Source: JAVMKJ01 sp031732855
GTDB taxonomy: Bacteria > Pseudomonadota > Gammaproteobacteria > Competibacterales > Competibacteraceae
Direction of reading: 5' to 3'
Length of the DNA: 19,812 nucleotides
Assembly (NCBI GenBank): GCA_031732855.1
Contig: JAVMKJ010000117.1
Location: 1 to 19,812 of the forward strand
Numbering within the stretch: the stretch's first letter is position 1; every line of letters begins with the position of its first letter. The notes below the pieces were generated by a model. That model had not been told where the DNA came from and made no database searches. It saw nothing but the letters and a program-made list of their open reading frames with translations. Below are positions 1 to 9,705 of this stretch, piece by piece. The translations under genes were made by a program, and so were the position numbers.

Positions 1-2
1 AA

Positions 3-245
3 TTATTTGTCCCGCGGCACCACGTTGGCATTGCCCCGGTACGTCACCACCTCGTAGGACCGGCCCTTGGGCGGTTTGTCGGTAATCTGCTCGCGGCCCT
101 GGTCGTCGCGCCAGCGATAGAGCGGCCCCGTATACTCCGGCAGGCCGGGCAGCCAGCTCCGCGCCCAGGATGGCGCATCCTGGGGAGTGGTATACCAGTA
201 CAACACCACTCCTCCCACCGCCCCCATCGCGATTAAAACCCACAT
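3..245 (-). CDS. Small membrane-anchored DUF4124 domain protein
   Basis: The 80-residue product has one hydrophobic N-terminal segment (about residues 2-18) followed by a short soluble domain, probably periplasmic. That domain contains LYRWRDDQGREQITDKPP (residues 42-59), which matches the DUF4124 pattern (Y-x-W-x-D-x-x-G-x-x-x-x-T-D-x-P-P) common in short gammaproteobacterial envelope proteins. The molecular role of that family is not established. I chose the ATG at 245 because GGAAGGG lies about 5 bases upstream on the coding strand and because it puts the hydrophobic segment at the N-terminus. The frame stays open upstream to 377, but those residues look like read-through of non-coding sequence. 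The stop codon is at 3-5, so the gene is complete. Confidence 0.75.
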   Translation of the reverse strand: MWVLIAMGAVGGVVLYWYTTPQDAPSWARSWLPGLPEYTGPLYRWRDDQGREQITDKPPKGRSYEVVTYRGNANVVPRDK

Positions 246-348
246 CGACACCCTTCCAGCCTGTCGCCGCAGGCCAGCCGATATCGACCCACGGCACGGA
301 CCGGTGACGGTCCGAGAACGACCACGCCACATGCTCCCCCCTCCACAA

Positions 349-2235
349 TTACCGCCAATCGCCCCGCAATTCGACAACCCGCTCGCGCAATACCGCCGAC
401 GTCGCCCGCTCGGGTGGCACCGGTTCGCCCACCGCCAGTTCGATCCGCGACCAGAACCGGCGGGGAAAGTGACTCATGGCCTTTCCGAGGCGACGGCTGA
501 AGAAGCTGCCCCACAATCCGCGCAACGCCATCGGCACCACCGGCGCCGGCGTGCGCTGGATAATCTGTTCGATGCCGGTCTTGAACGGGCCAATCTCGCC
601 GTCCGCGGTCAGCCGTCCTTCCGGAAAGATGCCGACCACCTCCCCTTCTTCCAGATAGCGGGCCACCCGGTCGTAGGCTCGCTCCAGGATTTCCGGATTT
701 TCCCGCGCCGGAGCGATGGGAATGGTTCCGGCGGTGCGGAATATGAAATTCAGCACCGGTATTTTGAAGATTTGATGGTCCATGACGAAGCGGATCGGCC
801 GCCGGCAACAGCCGATCACCACCAGTGCGTCCATGTAGCTGACGTGGTTGCAGACCACCACCGCCGGTCCCTCGTCGGGAATGTTTTCCAGCCCCCGCGT
901 CCGCAGCCGGTAACCGATATTGACCAGAATCCAGACGAGGAAACGCATCAGGAATTCGGGAACCAGGCCGAAAATATACACTGCCACCGCCGCGTTGAAG
1001 ATCGCCATCAACAGCAGCAACTGCGGAATGTTCAACCCCCGGTCCAGCATGATCACGGCGATAATGGCCGCCGCCACCATGAACACGGCATTGAGGATGT
1101 TGTTGCCGGCGATCACCCGCGACAGGTGGGTGGGCTCGCTGCGCTGCTGCACCAGGGCATACAGGGGCACGATGAAGAAGCCGCCGAACACGCCGATCAG
1201 CACCACGTCGGCCACGATCCGCCAACTGCCCGGCTGGCTCAGAAAGGCCAGCACCCCCAACAATTCCTCGCCGACCGGCGGCACCCCTGGAGTGGCGAAG
1301 AACAGGTCCACCCCGAAAGCGGTCAGGCCGATGGAGCCGAACGGCACCAGGCCGATTTCCACCTTGTGCCCGGACATCCGCTCGCACAGCAGCGAACCGG
1401 TGCCGATGCCGAGGGCGAACAGGGTCAGCAACAGGGTCACCACGTGCTCGCCGCCGCCCAGGGTCAGCTTGGTGAAGTTGGGCAATTGCGCCACGTAGAT
1501 GCTGCCCAGGAACCAGAACCAGGAGATGCCGAGCACGGACTGGAACACGCTGAAGTTCCGGTAGGTGAACCGGAGGATGCTCCATGTCTCGCTGAGGGGG
1601 TTCCAGTTGATCTTCAGGTCCGGGGCGGCGGGCGGGGCCTGGGGGATCGCCAGGCTACTGAGATAACCGAGCACGGCGATGATGATGACCGCGCAGGATA
1701 CCCACAAGTGACCTTGTTGCCAGGCGATCAGTATCCCTCCCAGGATGGTGCCCAGCAGGATGGCGAGATTGGTGCCCATCTCCACCCAGGCGTTGCCGCC
1801 GACCAGTTCCCGCGGTTTCAGATGCTGCGGCATGATGCTGTACTTGACCGGCCCGAACAGGGTCGAATGGCAGCCCATCATGAACAGCATGGCGATCAGC
1901 AGCGGCACGCTGTCCAGCATGAACCCCGCCGCTGCTCCAAACATGATGGCGATCTCCAGCAGCTTGACCCAGCGGATGTAGCGCGATTTTTCGTACTTGT
2001 CGGACAGTTGGCCGGCGGTGGCCGAGAAGAGAAAGAACGGCAGCACGAACAGCCCGGCGCAGAGGTTGATCAGGAAGTTGGAACGGCCGGGGTCCGCGCC
2101 CGCCATCTGGAAGGCGATCAGGATGATCAGGGCGTTCTTGAATACATTATCGTTGAACGCCCCCAGGAACTGGGTAAGGAAGAACGGCAGGAACCGCCGC
2201 TCCCGCAACAGGGTGAATTCGTTGCCTTTGGCCAT
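349..2235 (-). CDS. MFS lysophospholipid transporter-like / PlsC acyltransferase fusion
   Basis: This 628-residue protein joins two domains. Residues about 1-405 are a multi-span MFS transporter resembling LplT, with FLGAFNDNVFKNAL near the N-terminus and the loop DKYEKSRYIRWVK. Residues about 420-628 are a PlsC-type 1-acyl-glycerol-phosphate acyltransferase with the H-x4-D catalytic motif (NHVSYMD, His at about 464) and the substrate motif FPEGR (about 537-541). In E. coli, LplT flips lysophospholipids inward and the separate Aas protein re-acylates them. A fusion would couple import to acylation at the inner membrane. The AMP-binding acyl-ACP synthetase domain of Aas is absent here. Start choice: the ATG at 2235 has GGAG 11 bases upstream and gives MAKGNEF, like family N-termini. 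A GTG at 2247 is possible but has no properly spaced ribosome site. Confidence 0.88.
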   Translation of the reverse strand: MAKGNEFTLLRERRFLPFFLTQFLGAFNDNVFKNALIILIAFQMAGADPGRSNFLINLCAGLFVLPFFLFSATAGQLSDKYEKSRYIRWVKLLEIAIMFGAAAGFMLDSVPLLIAMLFMMGCHSTLFGPVKYSIMPQHLKPRELVGGNAWVEMGTNLAILLGTILGGILIAWQQGHLWVSCAVIIIAVLGYLSSLAIPQAPPAAPDLKINWNPLSETWSILRFTYRNFSVFQSVLGISWFWFLGSIYVAQLPNFTKLTLGGGEHVVTLLLTLFALGIGTGSLLCERMSGHKVEIGLVPFGSIGLTAFGVDLFFATPGVPPVGEELLGVLAFLSQPGSWRIVADVVLIGVFGGFFIVPLYALVQQRSEPTHLSRVIAGNNILNAVFMVAAAIIAVIMLDRGLNIPQLLLLMAIFNAAVAVYIFGLVPEFLMRFLVWILVNIGYRLRTRGLENIPDEGPAVVVCNHVSYMDALVVIGCCRRPIRFVMDHQIFKIPVLNFIFRTAGTIPIAPARENPEILERAYDRVARYLEEGEVVGIFPEGRLTADGEIGPFKTGIEQIIQRTPAPVVPMALRGLWGSFFSRRLGKAMSHFPRRFWSRIELAVGEPVPPERATSAVLRERVVELRGDWR

Positions 2236-2314
2236 GCGGCGGGGCACTCCAGGGTCGGATGGTTCGAAGTCGTTTTGGGGAATTTGGCCTTCGCGCTCGC
2301 CCCACCGCCGCGGG

Positions 2315-3229
2315 TCAGAGCGCGATCCGCCGGATCGTCAGATTTTCCAGATCCTTGCGCCCCACCCCCATGTCGTGGGCGATGCGGATATAGTCCACCG
2401 CGTCGGGTTCCAGGCCGAACAGCTTCGCCGCCGCCGCGTCCGCCGTCACCAGATCGGTCGACAGCAATTGCGACCGCAGGTTGGCGACGTCGGCCTCCGA
2501 CACCCCGCGCGGCCCGTGGCGCTGCAACACGTTCCAGGCGTCCACCACGTTGAGATCCGGCTTGCGGTAAGTCGCGAAATCGGCGATGCACTGATGCAGG
2601 TCGTTGGCGTGCCATTCGCCGCGATCCCAGACGACGCCCATCAGGTTCTTCATCGCCACCGTCAGCCGGGCGCCGCCGTGGCTCTTCAGCACCGGCACGT
2701 TGATCAGCACGTCCGATTTCAATATCAGTTCGTGCTCCCTGGCTTGGCGCAGCCGGCGGCCGTTCGGAATCGCGACGGTTTGAAAATAGCTCTCGCTGTT
2801 GCCCGGCGCCAGCTTGCCGCCGGCATCCTTCACCGCCTGCTCGATGCCGCTGGCGCGGTAACTGTCGCGCCAGGCGTCGCAGGTGTGATCGAACACGTAG
2901 ACTTCCTTCGCCCCGGCTTGCAGGCAATGCTCGATGATGCGGCGGACCAGGCGGGGGTTGGTGTTGGCGGCCCGTTCCGGCGGCACGTTCCAGCCGATGT
3001 TCGGTTTGACCACCACCGTCTGGCCCTTCCTGACGAAGCGCCCCATCCCGCCCAAGGCTTCGATGCCCCGGTCGAACAACACTTCCGGTTCGCCGTTTCT
3101 GACGGCGACCAGATCGGGAACGGCGTGCGGCTCCGCGGCGCGTGCCTGGCGGCCGCGCCCCGCCGGCGTCAGGCCGGCGCCGGCCCACGCCCCCGCGCCG
3201 AGGGCTTTGAGGAACGTTCTGCGTTGCAT
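2315..3229 (-). CDS. Tat-exported DUF362 domain protein
   Basis: The 304-residue product begins with a twin-arginine signal peptide (MQRRTFLKALGAGAWAG, probable cleavage after ARA near residue 31), so it is probably folded in the cytoplasm and exported. The mature part matches the DUF362 family, with VVVKPNIGWN, a central SDVLINVPVLKSHG segment and VAMKNLMGV. Family members are often fused to or act with iron-sulfur proteins, but no CxxC cluster motif is visible here and the substrate is unknown. The start is supported by AAAGGTG about 6 bases before the ATG. A 7-bp inverted repeat lies just upstream (3254-3273). The next gene in the same direction, the MFS/PlsC fusion, starts 79 bases after this stop, so co-transcription is possible but not shown. 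Confidence 0.85.
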   Translation of the reverse strand: MQRRTFLKALGAGAWAGAGLTPAGRGRQARAAEPHAVPDLVAVRNGEPEVLFDRGIEALGGMGRFVRKGQTVVVKPNIGWNVPPERAANTNPRLVRRIIEHCLQAGAKEVYVFDHTCDAWRDSYRASGIEQAVKDAGGKLAPGNSESYFQTVAIPNGRRLRQAREHELILKSDVLINVPVLKSHGGARLTVAMKNLMGVVWDRGEWHANDLHQCIADFATYRKPDLNVVDAWNVLQRHGPRGVSEADVANLRSQLLSTDLVTADAAAAKLFGLEPDAVDYIRIAHDMGVGRKDLENLTIRRIAL

Positions 3230-3253
3230 GGCGGAACACCTTTACATGCGGCT

Positions 3254-3273
3254 GGATGGCAGGTCCGCCATCC
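3254..3273 (-). promoter_or_regulatory. Inverted repeat in the leader of the DUF362 gene
   Basis: GGATGGC (3254-3260) and GCCATCC (3267-3273) are perfect 7-bp arms around a 6-base loop. The repeat lies about 25 bases upstream of the DUF362 start codon, just before its ribosome site. No T-run follows, so it is not a canonical terminator. It could be a leader hairpin or a dyad operator, and no function can be assigned. Confidence 0.3.
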
Positions 3274-3356
3274 CGAAGCACCTGCTTTCAAGTATAGGCC
3301 AGCCTTCGGGTCTGGACCCCTTCCGAATCCCGGGGACGAACCATGGAATCAGGCTT

Positions 3357-3788
3357 TCAAAACCGGAACCGTCGCAGGATGGTCAGCGAAGAGAGGGCGC
3401 CGATCAACTTGCGATTCGGCCCCTCCACCACCGGCAACCGCAAATAGCCCTCGGCGAGCAGTTTCAAGGCATCGAGCAACGGCGCCTCCGCTTCCACCAC
3501 CGGATGAGCGCCGGCGAAGTCGCCCACCTTGCGATGCAGGTGCGGGATCAGGCGATTGTCGACGTCCGCCGCGCTCTCCCGTTCGGCGTCGTCCGGCAAC
3601 TGCGGTTCCGAGGGCAACAGCATCTTGGAGAAGGTAAACGAGGTAATGGTGCCGACGAACTCGCCCTTGTCGTTGACCACCATCAGATCCTGCATGTGCT
3701 TGCGGACCATGACGGCCAGCGCCTCCGACAACGGCGCGGTATCGAGCACGTAGGTCGGCGCGGACAACATGTAGTGTTTGCACTTCAT
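3357..3788 (-). CDS. Tandem CBS domain protein
   Basis: This is a 143-residue soluble protein made almost entirely of two CBS motifs. The first has APLSEALAVMVRKHMQDLMVV and GEFVGTITSFTF. The second has APLLDALKLLAEGYLRLPVVE and KLIGALSSLTILR. CBS pairs (Bateman modules) bind adenosine nucleotides and act as energy or ligand sensors. With no attached effector domain, the regulated partner is unknown. The ATG at 3788 is chosen because GGGAG lies about 10 bases upstream and the CBS fold begins right after it. The frame extends upstream to 3866, but those residues are arginine- and glycine-rich and look non-coding. The gene is divergent from the membrane pyrophosphatase across 181 bases. A functional link to pyrophosphate or nucleotide status is tempting, but only neighbourhood supports it. 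Confidence 0.85.
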   Translation of the reverse strand: MKCKHYMLSAPTYVLDTAPLSEALAVMVRKHMQDLMVVNDKGEFVGTITSFTFSKMLLPSEPQLPDDAERESAADVDNRLIPHLHRKVGDFAGAHPVVEAEAPLLDALKLLAEGYLRLPVVEGPNRKLIGALSSLTILRRFRF

Positions 3789-3900
3789 CGTTCGATTTCT
3801 CCCGCTGGGTTTGAACCGGTGGCATCGGCGGCGGCCATCGCCCCGACCGTCGCCGGGCACGAACACCCGAATTAGCCGGATTCGCGACGCCTCTATCGAG

Positions 3901-3906
3901 TATTAT
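3901..3906 (+). promoter_or_regulatory. Possible -10 element of hppA
   Basis: TATTAT stands out in the GC-rich gap between the divergent CBS and hppA genes, 64 bases before the hppA ATG. The hexamer 17 bases upstream (GGATTC) is a poor -35 match, so this is a weak sigma-70 candidate. Confidence 0.3.
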
Positions 3907-3969
3907 TACCCACTCTTGGCCGCCGCGCATGGGCGGAACCAGGATTCAAGCAAATCGTGGAGGGTTTTT

Positions 3970-6006
<2,037 letters not shown>

Positions 6007-6010
6007 GCCG

Positions 6011-6049
6011 ACCTTCACCCCCACCTCTCTCCCCTTGAGGGAGAGGGGG
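6011..6049 (-). repeat. G/C-rich palindromic repeat, copy 1
   Basis: Arms CTCTCCC (6027-6033) and GGGAGAG (6039-6045) form a 7-bp stem, extendable with one wobble pair. Read on the minus strand, the element continues into GGTGGGGGTGAAGG and aligns with the copy at 13100-13135. It fills the gap between the convergent hppA and HAD genes and may limit read-through, but it has no T-run on either side. Confidence 0.65.
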
Positions 6050-6058
6050 CTTGGCTTC

Positions 6059-6757
6059 TCACTCCGGCTGGCGGGCGAACCAGTCCGCCAGTTCGTCCAG
6101 ACCGCCGACCACCACGTCCGGCTCGACCCCCCAGGGGTCGAACACGGCGTCCGGCTGGCGCTTGACCCAGGCGGCGCGCAGGCCGGCGGCCTTGGCGCCG
6201 ATCACGTCCCAGGCGTTGCTGGACACCAGCCAGGTTTCACCCGGCGCCCGTCGGGTCCGCCGCGCCAGGTACGCGTAGACCTCCGGGTCGGGCTTGAAGG
6301 TGCGCAGGTCGTCCACGCTGACCACATCCTCCAACAGCGGCAACACGTCGGCATTGACCAGCAACGCCCGAATGCTCGCCTCCACGCCGTTGGAAAACGC
6401 CACCCGCTGGTGGCCCTGGGCCTTGAGGGCGGCCAGACCGGCGGGAACCTCCGGAAACATCGGCAGGTAGAGATAGGCTTCCAGCAATCGGTCCCGATCG
6501 GATTCCGGCAATTCGCAGCGCAGGACCTGCTGGGTAAAGCGCAGAGCCTGCCGGGTGCAGATATCGAAATCGACATAGCGGCGCATCAGACCGCGCCGGA
6601 ATGAATACTCCAGTTGCTTGGTCCGCCACAACTGGGCGAACTGAACCGCCTGTTCGCCGACCAGCGCCTGCAACGGCTCGGCCAGCGCCAACGGGTCCAC
6701 CAGGGTGCCATATACATCGAATCCCAAGGCGTAAGTCTTTTCCACGTTCAACTCCAT
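6059..6757 (-). CDS. HAD-superfamily L-2-haloacid dehalogenase type II
   Basis: This 232-residue cytosolic enzyme is predicted to hydrolyse L-2-haloacids to D-2-hydroxyacids (EC 3.8.1.2). HAD motifs: FDVYGTLVD with nucleophile Asp14, SNG at 122-124, Lys155 in FKPDPEVY, and SSNAWDVIGAKAAG at 179-192. All nine residues I recall as catalytic in the Pseudomonas enzyme L-DEX YL (D10, T14, R41, S118, K151, Y157, S175, N177, D180) have counterparts here at a constant +4 offset: D14, T18, R45, S122, K155, Y161, S179, N181, D184. This argues for a true dehalogenase rather than a generic HAD phosphatase, although the physiological substrate is unknown. The start has GAGGA just upstream of the ATG at 6757. 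The gene lies 79 bases downstream of the DUF423 gene in the same direction. Confidence 0.92.
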   Translation of the reverse strand: MELNVEKTYALGFDVYGTLVDPLALAEPLQALVGEQAVQFAQLWRTKQLEYSFRRGLMRRYVDFDICTRQALRFTQQVLRCELPESDRDRLLEAYLYLPMFPEVPAGLAALKAQGHQRVAFSNGVEASIRALLVNADVLPLLEDVVSVDDLRTFKPDPEVYAYLARRTRRAPGETWLVSSNAWDVIGAKAAGLRAAWVKRQPDAVFDPWGVEPDVVVGGLDELADWFARQPE

Positions 6758-6836
6758 GTCATCCTCGTTCGCTTTCTCGCTGGACTTTCACCGAACCCGC
6801 CCGATCGTCGCGCGTGCCAAGCCGGCGTCGTCAACC

Positions 6837-7220
6837 TCACTTGGCGCGCGCGACCGCGATGGCCAGCAGCAGCCAGGCCACCAGGAAGGCCGCGCCGCCG
6901 ATGGGGGTGATGGCGCCCAGCCAGCGGACACCGCTCAGGCTGAGGGCGTACAGGCTGCCCGAAAACAGCACCAAACCGGCGACCATCAAGACACCGGCCC
7001 AGCGCGGGAGCGCCGCTTCCGGCAGGTGCGGCACCAGCAGACCGACCGCCAGCAGCCCCAGCGCATGATAGACATGATAGTGCACGGCGGTTTCATAAAT
7101 GGCCATGAGATCGGGCGCCAGCGTCTTTTTCAGCGCATGGGCGCCGAACGCGCCCATCGCCACCGCCAGCAGCATTCCGAGACTGCCCAGAACCAGAAAG
7201 ATTTTTGCCCAAACTGGCAT
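6837..7220 (-). CDS. DUF423 membrane protein (YgdD family)
   Basis: This 127-residue integral membrane protein has four hydrophobic segments at about residues 6-25, 43-63, 73-95 and 100-123. The landmarks are those of DUF423: GAFGAHALK near residue 23, a YHALGLL helix, FSGSLYALSLSG, and GAITPIGGAAFLVAWLLLA at the C-terminus. The family, which includes E. coli YgdD, is widespread in proteobacteria, and its function is not established as far as I know. The start is well supported by GAGGAG about 5 bases upstream of the ATG at 7220. It lies 38 bases downstream of the exonuclease gene and may share its transcript. Confidence 0.92.
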   Translation of the reverse strand: MPVWAKIFLVLGSLGMLLAVAMGAFGAHALKKTLAPDLMAIYETAVHYHVYHALGLLAVGLLVPHLPEAALPRWAGVLMVAGLVLFSGSLYALSLSGVRWLGAITPIGGAAFLVAWLLLAIAVARAK

Positions 7221-7258
7221 GGTCGCTCCTCAACGCCGCCCGGGAAGCGCGACTCGGT

Positions 7259-8092
7259 TCACGGTAACACGTCCTCGCTGCGCAAATGCGACTCCGGCGG
7301 TTGCGGTCCCGGCTCGCCGAGAGGCTCGGGCACGAACGCGGGACACGGTTGGGCGCTGGCCTGCCAGCGGTCGGCGAACTCGCCCCAGTGCGGATTTTGT
7401 TCCCGTCCGGCTTCCAGGTAATCCAGCAGGTTCCGGATGCTGGCGTTGTGGCCGCGGGCGGTGGCGCGGGTGCTGAAAAAGGCCCAGCGCAAATAGAGCA
7501 GGTAGGTATTGAGCACGTCGCTCTCGCAGTAGCGGTCGATGGCGGCAAAGTCGCCGGCGGCCGCCTGATCGGCGACGTTCCCGCCGTGGCCGTTCCACTT
7601 GCCCGGCAGGCCCAGAGCCCGCGCCGCCTCGTCCAGTCCCAGCCGCGGCGAGGCGCCGAAATCGCACAGGGCGTCCATCAGGTCGCAGTGCCAGTTGGTT
7701 TCGTAACGGTAATCGTAGCCGAAACGCGGATCGGTGCGATGCCAGTTGAAGGCGGTCAGGCCGTGCACCAGCGAACGCTGCTTGAGCACGGCGACATCGA
7801 AGCCGCGTCCGTTCCAGGTTACCAGCCGGGGTTTCTGCCGGTCCACCATGTTCCAGAATCCCGCCAGCAACTCCCGCTCGCTGCGGCTGACGATGCTGGC
7901 CGCGCCCAGCCTGCGGATCGCGTAGCGCTCCGCCTGCCCGTCGTGCTCGATCCGGGCCAGCAGGAACCCCAGGGTGACGATCTCGTGCTGGATCGGTTTG
8001 GGAAAGCTCTCCGGATCCCGATCCTCGGGCAGCACGGCCCTGTCGGGACGGGTTTCGAGGTCGACGACCAGCAGGTTGAGGGGAGTAGCCAT
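7259..8092 (-). CDS. Predicted PolB-like 3'-5' exonuclease
   Basis: This 277-residue protein matches the stand-alone exonuclease family related to the proofreading domain of family B DNA polymerases (DNA_pol_B_exo2). The acidic motifs are in order: Exo I VVDLETRP (Asp11, Glu13), Exo II WNGRGFDVAVL (Asp99) and Exo III YCESDVLNTYLLY (Tyr188, Asp192). These would coordinate two metal ions for 3'-end nucleotide removal from DNA or RNA. No polymerase domain is attached. The C-terminal ~40 residues are proline-rich and probably disordered. The ATG at 8092 gives the expected MATPLNLLVVDLETRP opening, but the ribosome site is weak (GGAA about 11 bases upstream). The natural substrate is unknown. Confidence 0.9.
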   Translation of the reverse strand: MATPLNLLVVDLETRPDRAVLPEDRDPESFPKPIQHEIVTLGFLLARIEHDGQAERYAIRRLGAASIVSRSERELLAGFWNMVDRQKPRLVTWNGRGFDVAVLKQRSLVHGLTAFNWHRTDPRFGYDYRYETNWHCDLMDALCDFGASPRLGLDEAARALGLPGKWNGHGGNVADQAAAGDFAAIDRYCESDVLNTYLLYLRWAFFSTRATARGHNASIRNLLDYLEAGREQNPHWGEFADRWQASAQPCPAFVPEPLGEPGPQPPESHLRSEDVLP

Positions 8093-8168
8093 CGGATGCG
8101 CGGTTCCACGTGGTGTTGATAAAGCCGCCAGGTACAGCGCCCGGGACCGGCGGACCGTAATAACGATA

Positions 8169-9524
8169 TCACTCCCCCGCCACCGTCATCCGTTCCAGCA
8201 GCAGCGAGCCGCAGCGGATGCCGCCGCGCGCATCGACGTCGTTGCCGACCGCGACGATGCCCTCGAACATCGCGGCGAGATGGCCGGCGATGGTGATCTC
8301 CTGGACCGGATACTGAATCTCGCCCTGCTCCACCCAGAACCCGGCCGCCCCGCGCGAGTAATCGCCGGTCACCAGGTTGATGCCATGACCCAGCAACTCG
8401 GTCACCCACAGCCCGGTATCCAGTTGCCGCAATAATTCGTCGTGGCCGAGGGGACCGGGCTCGACGATCAGGTTATGGGTACCGCCGGCATTGCCCGTCG
8501 TCTCCATCCCCAGACGACGGGCCGAGTAGCTGTCCAGCACGTAACCCCGCAACACGCCCTCGCCGACGACATCGCGGTCGGCGGTGGCCACGCCCTCGCC
8601 GTCGAACGGCGCGCTGGCCAATGCGCCGGGGAGATGCGGTCGCTCGCGGATCGTCACGAACTTCGGGAAAACCACCGTGCCCAGGCGATCCAGCAGGAAC
8701 GACGCCTTGCGGTACAGCGCGCCGCCGCGAATGGCGGCGACGAAGTGGCCGATCAACCCGCGCGCCAGTTCCGGCGCGAACAGCACCGGCGCCTGCCGGG
8801 TTCCCAGCCGGCGGCTGCCCAGTCGGCGCAGCGCCCGTCGCGCGGCCTGTTGCCCGACCGCGACCGGCGCTTCCAACGCCGCGTGGTCGCGCGCCACCGC
8901 GTACCAATGGTTGCGTTGCATCCCCCGGTCGTCCCGGGCGATCACCGAGCAGCTGATGGAATGACGGCTGGTCGGATAACCGCCACAAAAACCGTGCGAG
9001 TTGCCGTATACGACCAGACCAGTTTGGGTGGAGACGCCGCCGCCCTCGGAATTGCGGATGCGCGGATCCACCGCGAGCGCCGCCGCCTCGCACTGGCGGG
9101 CCAGCTCGATGCCCTCCTCGGCGGACAGCGGCCAGGGATGATAAAGATCGAGATCGGGAATTTCCCGCGCCAGCCGGTCGGGATCGGCCAGGCCGGCGCA
9201 GGGATCGGCGGCGGTATACCGGGCGATGGCGCAGGCGCTTTGCACGGTGTCGCGAATCGCCTCCGGCCGCCAGTCGGCGGTGCTGGCCGAACCGCGGCTC
9301 CGGCCGAAATAGACGGTAACCCCCAAGCCGCGCTGGCGGTGGTGCTCCAGCTTTTCGACTTCGCCCAGGCGGACGGTGACCGACAGGGCACTGTCGAAAC
9401 TGACCGCGGTTTCGGCGGCGGTGGCGCCCCGGGCGCGCGCCTCGGCGAGGATATCGGCGACCAGGGTTTCCAGTTGTTCGCGCGCCGGCAGCGGCGCGAT
9501 GGCACGGGCGATGGTTTCGGACAT
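8169..9524 (-). CDS. pmbA: PmbA/TldE subunit of the TldD-TldE metalloprotease
   Basis: The 451 residues compare with 450 in E. coli PmbA. Recognisable segments include LGVTVYFGRSRGSAS, DLDLYHPWPLS, IRNSEGGG, YGNSHGF, GGALYRKASFLLD, SYSARRLGMETTGNAGGTHN and the C-terminal GDYSRGAAGFWVEQGEIQYP. As expected for TldE, there is no HExxxH zinc motif; the active site is in TldD. The heterodimer is a cytosolic protease that threads unfolded peptides through a central cavity, processes microcin B17-type peptides and degrades antitoxins such as CcdA. The ATG at 9524 matches the family N-terminus, but no Shine-Dalgarno is visible: the leader is GACCCTCGACCC and then the CTCC-containing repeat array. The first 10 codons are duplicated across the assembly gap. 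The gene lies downstream of tldD. Confidence 0.95.
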   Translation of the reverse strand: MSETIARAIAPLPAREQLETLVADILAEARARGATAAETAVSFDSALSVTVRLGEVEKLEHHRQRGLGVTVYFGRSRGSASTADWRPEAIRDTVQSACAIARYTAADPCAGLADPDRLAREIPDLDLYHPWPLSAEEGIELARQCEAAALAVDPRIRNSEGGGVSTQTGLVVYGNSHGFCGGYPTSRHSISCSVIARDDRGMQRNHWYAVARDHAALEAPVAVGQQAARRALRRLGSRRLGTRQAPVLFAPELARGLIGHFVAAIRGGALYRKASFLLDRLGTVVFPKFVTIRERPHLPGALASAPFDGEGVATADRDVVGEGVLRGYVLDSYSARRLGMETTGNAGGTHNLIVEPGPLGHDELLRQLDTGLWVTELLGHGINLVTGDYSRGAAGFWVEQGEIQYPVQEITIAGHLAAMFEGIVAVGNDVDARGGIRCGSLLLERMTVAGE

Positions 9525-9550
9525 GGGTCGAGGGTCAGGAGTCAGGAGTC
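9496..9550. repeat. 55-bp exact direct duplication, left copy (contig end)
   Basis: This 55-bp segment, which holds the pmbA start region and three repeat-derived units, is identical to 9651-9705. The two copies directly flank the N run, as expected when overlapping contig ends are scaffolded without being merged. Confidence 0.9.
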
Positions 9551-9650
9551 NNNNNNNNNNNNNNNNNNNNNNNNNNNNNNNNNNNNNNNNNNNNNNNNNN
9601 NNNNNNNNNNNNNNNNNNNNNNNNNNNNNNNNNNNNNNNNNNNNNNNNNN
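9551..9650. other. Assembly gap of 100 N
   Basis: Exactly 100 ambiguous bases, a default scaffolding length rather than a measured distance. The flanks share 55 identical bases, so the true sequence probably lacks 9551-9705. Alternatively it contains an unresolved longer repeat array. Confidence 0.95.
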
Positions 9651-9705
9651 GCGATGGCACGGGCGATGGTTTCGGACATGGGTCGAGGGTCAGGAGTCAG
9701 GAGTC
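9651..9705. repeat. 55-bp exact direct duplication, right copy (contig start)
   Basis: Identical to 9496-9550. It contains a second, orphan copy of the pmbA start codon (9677-9679) followed only by N on the downstream side. Confidence 0.9.

Noticed and set aside
187..2553. Long plus-strand open frame (788 codons) opposite the MFS/PlsC and DUF362 genes
   Set aside because: Its translation is His-, Arg- and Gln-rich with no domain, and it runs antisense to two genes with clear family motifs. Such frames are common artefacts of high GC codon usage.
6011..6049. Bidirectional intrinsic terminator between hppA and the HAD gene
   Set aside because: The stem is real but no T-run follows on either strand, so it is listed only as a repeat.
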